A stretch of DNA of 64,000 nucleotides, from positions 108,833 to 172,832 of the forward strand of contig NZ_JASAOI010000042.1 of the NCBI RefSeq assembly GCF_029953285.1, given 5' to 3'. Positions 8,003-15,500 of the stretch are shown here, one piece after another. Source of the stretch: Yinghuangia seranimata. Its GTDB lineage: Bacteria; Actinomycetota; Actinomycetes; Streptomycetales; Streptomycetaceae. The stretch's first letter is position 1. Every line of letters begins with the position of its first letter. The notes under the pieces were generated by a model. The model was not told the origin of the DNA, searched no databases, and worked only from the letters and a program-made list of their open reading frames with translations. Made by a program: the position numbers and the translations under genes.

Positions 8003-9097
8003 GTGACCGACAGCCACGACAGCCCCATGCCTCCCGGGGGTACGGAACACCCCGACCGCGCGGAGCGCGCCGTCCAGGCGATCCCGTGGCTGATCATCGT
8101 CGCCGTCGTGGTCCTGTCCTTCGTGACCGGCCACAACGTGCACGTGGGACCGCTGATGGCCGTCGCGCCCGCGTTCGCGGGCATCACCGCGCGCTCGCCG
8201 CGCGGCCCCCTGGTGGTCGGCGCCGTGGCGATCGTGACCGGGTCGGTCCTGGCCGCCTTCCACACGCTCACCGTCGCCGAACCCCTGATCTCACTGACGT
8301 CGATCGCCCTGATCTCGCTCGCGGGCTTCTGGGCGGTCTCCATCCGCGAACGCCAGGACCGCACACTGGCCGACGTGCGGGGCGTCGCCGAGGTCGCCCA
8401 GGGGGTCGTGCTGCGGCCCGTGCCGCCCCGCATCGGGCCGCTCGACCTCGAGGTCCGCTACGCGGCGGCGGCCTCCCAAGCCCGCATCGGCGGTGACCTG
8501 TACGCGGTGGTGGAGTCGCCGTACGGCATGCGCGCCGTGCTCGGCGACGTCAGCGGCAAGGGCCTCGGCGCCGTCGACACCGCCGCGACCGTCGTGGGCG
8601 CCTTCCGCGAGGCCGCCTACGACGAGCCGAGCCTGCGCGACGTCGCCCGCCGCCTCGCCGTCGCCCTCGAACGCGCACCGGACCGCACGTCGGAGGAGTT
8701 CGTCACCGCCGTCCTGCTCTCCATCACCGACAACGGCGCCGCCCGCCTGATCAACCTCGGCCACCCCCCACCCCTGCTCCTCCGCGACGGCCACGCCACA
8801 CTCCTGGACGCGCCCCAGCCCTCCCCACCCCTCGGCATCGTGCCGCCGGGCCTCCTCGAAATGCCGGTCCTCGACGTCCCCCTGCGCCCCGGGGACCGGC
8901 TCCTCCTCTACACCGACGGCACAACCGAAGCCCGCGACGAGGCAGGCGAGTTCTACCCACTCATCGACCGCGCCTGGGACGACCGCCCGAGACTGGGCGC
9001 AACCCTCGACCGCATCGGAGCCGAGGTCCGGGCCCACGCAGGCGAGGAACTGACAGACGACGCGGCGATGTTGCTGGTGAGGTACGCGCCGGACTAG
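8003..9097 (+). CDS. Membrane-anchored SpoIIE/PP2C-type serine phosphatase
   Basis: 364 residues from GTG 8003, which has GAGGAGG at 7986-7992. Three to four hydrophobic segments occupy about residues 25-110 (IPWLIIVAVVVLSFV and following), then a PPM/SpoIIE phosphatase domain covers about residues 140-360 with the metal-binding motifs IGGDLYAVV, LGDVSGKGLGAV, YTDGTTEARD and DDAAMLLVR. Such enzymes dephosphorylate anti-anti-sigma factors (SpoIIAA/RsbV type) in partner-switching stress circuits. No sensor domain other than the membrane part is visible. No anti-sigma partner is adjacent. The downstream DNA is a transposase remnant. Confidence 0.9.
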   Translation: MTDSHDSPMPPGGTEHPDRAERAVQAIPWLIIVAVVVLSFVTGHNVHVGPLMAVAPAFAGITARSPRGPLVVGAVAIVTGSVLAAFHTLTVAEPLISLTSIALISLAGFWAVSIRERQDRTLADVRGVAEVAQGVVLRPVPPRIGPLDLEVRYAAAASQARIGGDLYAVVESPYGMRAVLGDVSGKGLGAVDTAATVVGAFREAAYDEPSLRDVARRLAVALERAPDRTSEEFVTAVLLSITDNGAARLINLGHPPPLLLRDGHATLLDAPQPSPPLGIVPPGLLEMPVLDVPLRPGDRLLLYTDGTTEARDEAGEFYPLIDRAWDDRPRLGATLDRIGAEVRAHAGEELTDDAAMLLVRYAPD

Positions 9098-9124
9098 GAG
9101 TGCTTTGTCAGGTGGGTTGGCAGG

Positions 9125-9290
9125 TTCGCGCCGTTGCGGCGCGCGGACCGGCGGGTCAAGGGCGGGATGTACCTGCGGGACCTGGTGCTGGACGGGCGGC
9201 GCAAGTCGATGTCGCCGATGGCCGAGTCGCTGGATGGGGGACCACCAACAGTTGCAGCAGTTCCTTGCGATGCCCGCGCCCGGCGCCACG
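9125..9290 (+). pseudogene. IS701-like transposase N-terminal remnant with frameshift
   Basis: Translation in one frame gives FAPLRRADRRVKGGMYLR, then LVLDGRRKSMSPMAESLDG, which is the well-known N-terminal block of IS701-family DDE transposases. The following conserved DHQQLQQFL lies in another frame, displaced by one base in the run of five G at about 9236-9241. Beyond about 9290 the similarity stops. Only about 50 residues of a roughly 400-residue protein remain, no terminal repeats are visible, and the fragment cannot be active. It marks the left border of the accessory block. Confidence 0.75.
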
Positions 9291-9421
9291 GGCTGTCGCC
9301 ACGCGCCCACCGGTCCGCGCCGTGCACCTGACGCAATACGGAAAAGGGCAACGCAATCCTCTCCGCCGTGTGCCGGTCAAGGACCGACGGATCCGGCGCT
9401 TGCCTGGGTCCAAGTGCCACC

Positions 9422-9817
9422 ATGTGGCGTATGACGGGGTGGCGGCGGGTGTGCTTGTGGGTGTCCGCGGTCGTCGGCGCGGTGGCCGTGGTGGGGTTGG
9501 CCGTGTTGCCGGTGGTCGCGGGCTGGGATGCGGGAGCGGCTGCGGGCAGCGTGGTCGGGTCGATTGCGGGCATCGCGGGGGTGTGGGTGGCGGTGGTGGC
9601 GTTGCGCCGTCCCGTATCAACGCCTCCCTCGCCGACTCCGGTTCACGCGGACGGCGGGTCGGTCGCGGCGGGCGGCCGGGTCACGAACTCCCAGGCGCGG
9701 GACACCACTCCGGGCTCCGCGCCGCCGCCTGCTCCGGGGCCGGGGACTTCCGCCTCGAGTGGGTCCGTCGCCGCGGGTGGTGACGTCGATGGGTCGTCGG
9801 CGCGCCGGGGTTCGTGA
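9422..9817 (+). CDS. Small two-helix membrane protein with glycine zipper and two C-terminal GSVAAGG motifs (putative pore-forming effector)
   Basis: 131 residues from ATG 9422 (alternatives: ATG 9431, GTG 9368; no clear Shine-Dalgarno). Residues about 10-33 and 38-61 are hydrophobic; the second begins with a glycine zipper, Gly38, Gly42, Gly46 and Gly50 each four apart, and ends in LRRPV, so both ends should face the cytoplasm. The remaining tail is Pro/Ser/Thr-rich and carries two motif copies, GSVAAGGRVTNS (residues 79-90) and GSVAAGGDVDGS (114-125). The same motif, GSIAAGGNVNNS, stands in the N-terminus of the next protein, whose start overlaps this stop. Known concept: bacterial NLR proteins are often encoded beside effectors sharing a short amyloid-forming motif. 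By inference this is a membrane effector triggered by the neighbour. No homologue is recognised. Confidence 0.75.
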   Translation: MWRMTGWRRVCLWVSAVVGAVAVVGLAVLPVVAGWDAGAAAGSVVGSIAGIAGVWVAVVALRRPVSTPPSPTPVHADGGSVAAGGRVTNSQARDTTPGSAPPPAPGPGTSASSGSVAAGGDVDGSSARRGS

Positions 9818-12357
9818 TGGGCCGACGCCAAGGGAAGCCAGCCGACAAGGCCGTTGGGAGCCTGCCTGCCGCGTCGGCGGGGGTGTCTGCGGTGGACGGG
9901 TCGATCGCCGCTGGTGGCAACGTAAACAATTCTGTGGCGGTCAGTGCCGGGTACGTGTTGCCGCCGGAGGCGTACGCGCCGATCCACGGCGATGCCGCGG
10001 ACCGGTCGGTGTCGAACATCCCCACGGTCGGGGCGTTCGTCGGCCGCCAGGACGAACTGGACGCGCTGGACGCGGCGTTCGCCGAGTCCGGCGGGGTGGT
10101 GCTGCGGGCTGTTCACGGGATGGGCGGGGTGGGCAAGTCGGCGCTGGCAGCGCGCTGGGCGTCGGAACGCTCCGGCGCCACGGTGCGGTGGTGGATCACC
10201 GCCGACAGTCCTGCCGCGGTCGACGCCGGTCTCGCCGCCCTCGCGGTGGCGTTACAGCCGGGTCTGGGCGGGCTGCCCGCCGAATTGCAGACCGAACGAG
10301 CGCTCCAGTGGCTCGTCACCCAGCCCGGGTGGCTGTTGGTGCTGGACAACGTCGAGGACCCCGGCCATATCCGCCGCCCGCTCGACCGGGCCCCCGCAGG
10401 CCGGTTCCTGGTCACCACCCGCGGCGGAACCGGCTGGCGGAACCTGGCCGCGACGACGGTGCGGCTGGGGGTGTTCGAGCCCGGCGAGTCGGTCGAACTG
10501 TTCACCCGGGTCCTCACCCACGACCGGCCTCGCGACGCCACTGGCGCCGACCGGGTGTGCGAGGAACTGGGGCACCTGGCCCTGGCGGTGGAACAGGCCG
10601 CCGCGTTCTGCGCGGCCAGCGGCACCACCCCCGACGGCTTCCTGGCGATGTTCCACGACGCCCCCGCGGAGGTGATCGACGCGGCCGACGAAACCGACGC
10701 CGGTCTCGGCGCCCGGCGGACCGTCGCACGGATCTGGCGCCTGACCCTGGACCGCATCACCGCCGACACCCCGCTCGCCGCCGACGTGCTGCGTGTGCTC
10801 GCCTGGTACGCGCCCGACCACATACCCCGCGACCTGATCGACGACCTCGCCCCCGCGCATGCCCTCGCCCGGGCCCTCGCCCGCCTCACCGCCTACAACC
10901 TGGTCACCGACCACGGCGACGGCACCCTCGCCGTCCACCGCCTCGTCCAAACCATCGCCCGCACACCCGATCCCCACGACCCCCACCGCAACGCCGACGA
11001 CATTCACCGCGCCCGCGACACCGCCACCACCAGTCTCGAAGCGGCCTTCCCCGGCGATTGCGAGCTGCCCGAACACTGGCCCCGCTACCGCATCCTGCTC
11101 CCCCACGCCGACGCCCTCACCCACGCCGCCGCCCCGGACACCGACACCACCGACACTGCCGACCTGCTTGATTGCACCGCTGAATACCGACTGGAACAAG
11201 GAGCGCTGGCCGCCGCCACCGCAGCCTTCGAACGCGCGCTGGCGGCACGGTACCGGCTGCTCGGCGCCGACCACCCCGACACGCTGATCTCCCGCAACAA
11301 CGTCGCATATGCCTACGCTGCGGCCGGGGACCTGGGACGCGCGATCCCGCTGTCCGAACAGAACCTCGAGGACCGGACCCGGGTGCTCGGCGCCGACCAC
11401 CGCCACACCCTGACCTCCCGCAAAGTCCTCGCCCACGCCTACGAGTTGGCCGGGGACCTGGGACGCGCGATCCCGCTATTCGAGCAGACCCTCGACGAAT
11501 GCGTGCGGGTGTTCGGCAACGACGATCCCTACACCGTGACGTCCCGCAACAACCTCGCCCTTGCCTACGCTGAGGCTGGGGACCTGGCGCGGGCGGTGCC
11601 CCTGTATGAGCAGACCCTCGACGAATTCGTGCGGTTGCTCGGCAACGACCATCCCTACACGCTGATTTCCCGCAACAACCTCGCCAATGCCTACGCTGCG
11701 GACGGAGACCTGGAGCGGGCCGTTCCGCTGTTCGAGCAGACCCTCGCCGACCGGAGCCGGGTCCTCGGCGAGGACCACCCGCACACCCTGGCGTCCTGCA
11801 ACGGCCTGGCCGGCGCCTACCAATCGGCCGGGGACCTCGGGCGCGCGGTCGCGCTGTATGAGCAGAACCTCGCCAACGTCCTGCGTGTGCTCGGCAAGGA
11901 GCACCCACACACCCTGATCTCCCGGAGCAACCTCGCCAACGCCTACAAAGCGGCCGGGGACCTGGGGCGCGCCATCGCGCTGTACGAGCAGAACCTCACC
12001 GACCGGGCGCGGGCGCTGGGCAACGACCACCCCGACACCCTGGACTCCCGCGACGAGCTCGCCAAGGCCTACAAGGCGTCCGGGGATGTGGGACGCGTGG
12101 TGACGCTGTACGAGCAGACCCTCGCCGACCGGACCCGGGCGCTCGGCGCGGACCACCGCGAGACCATGATCGCCCGCCTCCACGTCGCGCACGCCTACGA
12201 GGAGGCCGGGGATACGGGACGCGCCATCGCGCTGTACGAGCAGACCCTCGCCGCCTTGGTGCGTGTGCTCGGCGAGGACCACTCGGTCACCGGGATCGTT
12301 CGGAACCTCTTGGAGGGCGTGCGGTCAGGCCGGCACTCCGGCGGAACTGACGGGTAG
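9814..12357 (+). CDS. NB-ARC/STAND NTPase with 42-residue TPR array and N-terminal GSIAAGG motif
   Basis: 847 residues; GTG 9814 and ATG 9817 overlap the upstream TGA (translational coupling). Residues 1-60 are unstructured with GSIAAGGNVNNS at 29-40. The NB-ARC region has Walker A GMGGVGKS (102-109), Walker B LLVLDN (174-179), a sensor-like FLVTTRGG (198-205) and LGHLALAVEQAA (252-263, the GLPLA-like block). A winged-helix/linker region follows, then eight tandem 42-residue TPR units (483-818) and a partial ninth. Such proteins are NLR-like switches: the TPR array senses a ligand, the NTPase oligomerises and the N-terminus signals. With the adjacent membrane protein sharing its motif, a cell-death or antiphage role is inferred. 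Codon 147 is TTA, rare in this window, suggesting bldA dependence and recent acquisition. Confidence 0.88.
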   Translation: MMGRRQGKPADKAVGSLPAASAGVSAVDGSIAAGGNVNNSVAVSAGYVLPPEAYAPIHGDAADRSVSNIPTVGAFVGRQDELDALDAAFAESGGVVLRAVHGMGGVGKSALAARWASERSGATVRWWITADSPAAVDAGLAALAVALQPGLGGLPAELQTERALQWLVTQPGWLLVLDNVEDPGHIRRPLDRAPAGRFLVTTRGGTGWRNLAATTVRLGVFEPGESVELFTRVLTHDRPRDATGADRVCEELGHLALAVEQAAAFCAASGTTPDGFLAMFHDAPAEVIDAADETDAGLGARRTVARIWRLTLDRITADTPLAADVLRVLAWYAPDHIPRDLIDDLAPAHALARALARLTAYNLVTDHGDGTLAVHRLVQTIARTPDPHDPHRNADDIHRARDTATTSLEAAFPGDCELPEHWPRYRILLPHADALTHAAAPDTDTTDTADLLDCTAEYRLEQGALAAATAAFERALAARYRLLGADHPDTLISRNNVAYAYAAAGDLGRAIPLSEQNLEDRTRVLGADHRHTLTSRKVLAHAYELAGDLGRAIPLFEQTLDECVRVFGNDDPYTVTSRNNLALAYAEAGDLARAVPLYEQTLDEFVRLLGNDHPYTLISRNNLANAYAADGDLERAVPLFEQTLADRSRVLGEDHPHTLASCNGLAGAYQSAGDLGRAVALYEQNLANVLRVLGKEHPHTLISRSNLANAYKAAGDLGRAIALYEQNLTDRARALGNDHPDTLDSRDELAKAYKASGDVGRVVTLYEQTLADRTRALGADHRETMIARLHVAHAYEEAGDTGRAIALYEQTLAALVRVLGEDHSVTGIVRNLLEGVRSGRHSGGTDG
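11260..12267 (+). repeat. Eight tandem 126-bp repeats encoding the TPR array
   Basis: Eight in-frame units of exactly 126 bp begin at 11260 and end at 12267. Each codes for a 42-residue TPR with consensus LGxDHPxTLxSRxxLAxAY, then xxAGDLGRAIxLYEQxL. Recurrent DNA words such as GAGCAGACCCTCG and GCCTACGC repeat at the same phase. A degenerate ninth unit follows. The regularity makes copy-number change by recombination or slippage plausible. Confidence 0.9.
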
Positions 12358-12431
12358 CACATACTCGAAAATCGAGTCTGGGTGCGACAACGTGATCCCC
12401 TGATGCTGTCGCGTCCGCTGCGCCGCAGGCG

Positions 12432-12515
12432 ATCCACCGCGATCACCGGCATGTGATCGACGCGATGGCGTTCAAGTACCGCAACAAGCTGGCTTGGCGG
12501 GATCTGCCTCAGGAA
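12432..12515 (+). pseudogene. IS5-family-like transposase fragment
   Basis: About 28 codons in one frame read AIHRDHRHVIDAMAFKYRN, then KLAWRDLPQEG, matching the short N-terminal helix-turn-helix block found in IS5-type transposases (hVIDAhxxxxRxxxxWRDLP). The similarity ends abruptly on both sides and no start, inverted repeat or catalytic part is visible. The fragment lies between the TPR gene and the sacsin-like gene and, with the IS701-like remnant at 9125, brackets the NLR-type gene pair. A short inverted repeat, ACTCGA/TCGAGT, sits just upstream at 12363-12377, six bases after the TPR gene stop. Confidence 0.6.
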
Positions 12516-12578
12516 GGCCGGCAGGCCCGACGGACGGCCAGCCGGGCGACGCAGCCAGGCGGCGCAGCGACCGCGGCG

Positions 12579-15500
12579 TCAACCGTCCCACTCGTGGATG
12601 ACCGCGACCCCGTCGGTGTCCAGCAGGCCGGTGACCTTGATGCCCTGGGTCCGTTCCACGCTCAGGTGGCGCAGCGGGTCGGTGATGATGCGCAGGCGCG
12701 GGCGGCCCGTACCGGCCTCCAGGTTGGCCGCGACGACCAGCGAGAACCGCTCCCCGGCTGTCAGCGCGCGCTCGAACTCCGCGACGGTGAGCGTCACTTC
12801 GCGCGGCTCGGGCCCGGCGTGCGCCTTGATCTCGTAGAAGTGCTCGCGGGCGTCGACGGCGTCCGCGCCGAGGCCCGGCTGGGAGCGGTGGTCGTAGAGG
12901 GCCACGCCGTCGCGGGCGAGGACGCGGCGCAGGAGCTCCCAGGCGGCGGTCTCCCGGTCCTGCGGGGTGTACGCCGTGACGGCCGCGTGCTGCTGCGGCG
13001 CCGCGCCGCCGGTGTGCGGGGCGGGCAGCTGTGGCGGCCGGTCGGGGGAAGGCAACGTACGGGCGGGCGGCAGGACCGGCGCGGGAGCGGTCTGAGCGCG
13101 GCCACCCGGCGGCCGATCGGGGCCGGTCGTGATCGGGTCGGCGGCGAGCGCAGCGAGGTCGACGAGGCGCCGGTGAGAGGGAGGTTCGGCACCCGGCCGA
13201 CGACCGGATCCGCGGTCGGCCTCGTCGGGAGCAGGCTGTCGTTCAAAATCAACCTCGCCGGCCGAGGAATGGAGCCGATGGACCGCCGAACCACCCTCTT
13301 CCTCCCGAGCCCGCAGTAGTCGGTCGAGGTGGCGGGCGCCGGCGTCGTCCCGCTGGCGGGCGGACGGGAGCGGGGCCACGGGCTGGGCGGCGTCGAGGCG
13401 TTCGTGCTCCCAGACGTCGCGCCAGACGTGGCCGACGCGGGTGCGTTCGCGCGCGAAGTGGGCGGCGACGGCCTGGCCCGCGCCGCGGCCGGTCTCGAGG
13501 GCGGCGGCGGAGGCGACGTAGAGCACGCCGGCCGCGCGGTCGATGTGCGCCTCGGTCGTCAGTTCGACCGGCGCACGCCTACGCTCGTTCGGCTGGTCCA
13601 GCGCCAGAAGCACGGTCAGCCCCGGAAGAACCCGTACTGTTAATCCCGAGAGCCACCACGAGTCCACGCAAGCGGCAGCCGCGTCGGGCTCGTCACGGAC
13701 CAACGTGTCCTGCAGCCGAACCACCGCCGAGCGGAAGGCGGCTGTGAGCCGGGTGTCACCACGCGACCGTTCAGCACAGACGACGGTCGCATCGGCGGGC
13801 TCCAGCCGGGTGACCCCCAGCGGCCGCAGCAGTGCGGTGAACTGCTGCAGGTCCCCGCCCGGCTGCCAGACGGGCGCGACCTTGCCGAGCGCCTCGGCGA
13901 GGTACCGGTTGTCGACGGCGTAGACCGGCCGTCGCGCCGTCCAGCGGTCGCCGCAGCGCAGCGGCAACCGCCGCAGTGCCGCGCGCAGTTCGGGCGCCAT
14001 CCCGACCTCCGCGGCAGGCCCGCCCGCGCCCGCCACCAGACCGGCGAGCCGCCGCAGGGCCTCGAGCGTCACACCGAGCCGCTGCTCGGTCCTGGCGCCG
14101 GTGTCGCACGCCGCCTCGGCGAGCACCCCGGTCAGATCCGCGACGTCGGGCTCGCGGATGCCCAGCACGTCCCACAACGGACGCAACCCGGCCTCGGGCA
14201 GCACGAACGTGCGATATCCCCCGAGGATCGAGGGACCTTGCAACACCTCCGCGGGCCGCCGCCAACCACCCCCGGTGAGCACGAGCGCCTCACGCCCACC
14301 GAACGCGACCCGCACGGCCCGCTCGGCCTCGCCCCGCCCCGAACCATCCCTGACGAGCAGCCCGGCAAGCGCCCGATACACAGCGACAACATCGGCGACG
14401 AGCAGGTCGGACGGCGACTGGAGGACGGCGCCGCGCGGGCCCAATGGCTCGATAGACACGTCGGCCACGAAGGGCACGGCGGCACTCAATCGCCCGTCTC
14501 GATCACGCAGTTCTCGTAAGCGCGCGATCAGTGCGCCGACACCCGGCGATCCGACGACCCCAAGGGCGCGCAACACTTCGGCTCGGCCTGCCGCGCCGGG
14601 CGCGGTGTCCGCGCGGAGGCCGACAAGCTCGGCAGCGCAGACGTCATCGGCACCGCCGGCAGCCCACACGTCGAGGGCCGCCGACCCGCCGCGCGCAGCG
14701 ACGGTGTCGGAGTCGGAGTCGGCAGGTGTGGCTCGCACGGCGGTCGACTCCTCCGCCGCACACAGTGCGCCGACGGTTCCACCGGCCCCGGCCACCGTGG
14801 CCTCGTGAAGCTCGGTGTGCAGATAGCCGGGATCCTCGCGTCCGAACAGGGCGGCGACGGGGCTCGTCGGGAGGTAGAGCCGATCCGGGGCCGTCGGCGT
14901 GCCGTCCGCGCGGTCGAGCCACCGCAGTTCGCGCAGGCGCCAGATCCACACCGGCACGGTCCGCCCCTTGCGGTGCCAGCCGTAGTACCCGTACGCGGCC
15001 TCGACCGACAGCGCCGCCCGGCGCCCAACCTTCGGTCCCGCATACGCGCGGGCAAGCGTATGGATCAGGGCAACCGCACGACGTCGCCTCCGGACCGGGT
15101 CAGGATCCGATCCGATCGCCGCCGCCACCGCAACCGCGTCGGGGCTGTCGCGGTCCTCCAGCGTGTGGTCGGCGCCGAGGCGCCCGAGTTCGAGGGTGCG
15201 GGCAGTGGTGCCGCACTCACCATCGGCAGGCAAACCGGGACCCGGATGCCGGTCGGTCGCATACACCTTGCCCGCCGTCCGCGGCGTGGTCAGCCTGGGC
15301 GCGTCCGCGACCCCCAGCAGCCGGAGGAACGCCACGGGGTCAAGCTCGCCATCCGCCTCGAGCTCGTCCGCGTAGGCCGGATGCAGCCACCGCAGACCTG
15401 GCGTGTCCCGCGCGGCGTCGGCGAACGGATAGACAGGCGCCGGGTCGAGCACCGCCGGCAGGTAGGCCGCCCCCGGTGCCGCCAACGCCTCAGCGCGACC

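Noticed and set aside
11260..12267. Regular 126-bp repeats considered as a CRISPR or satellite array
   Set aside because: The period is a whole number of codons and each unit codes for a TPR; there are no unique spacers.
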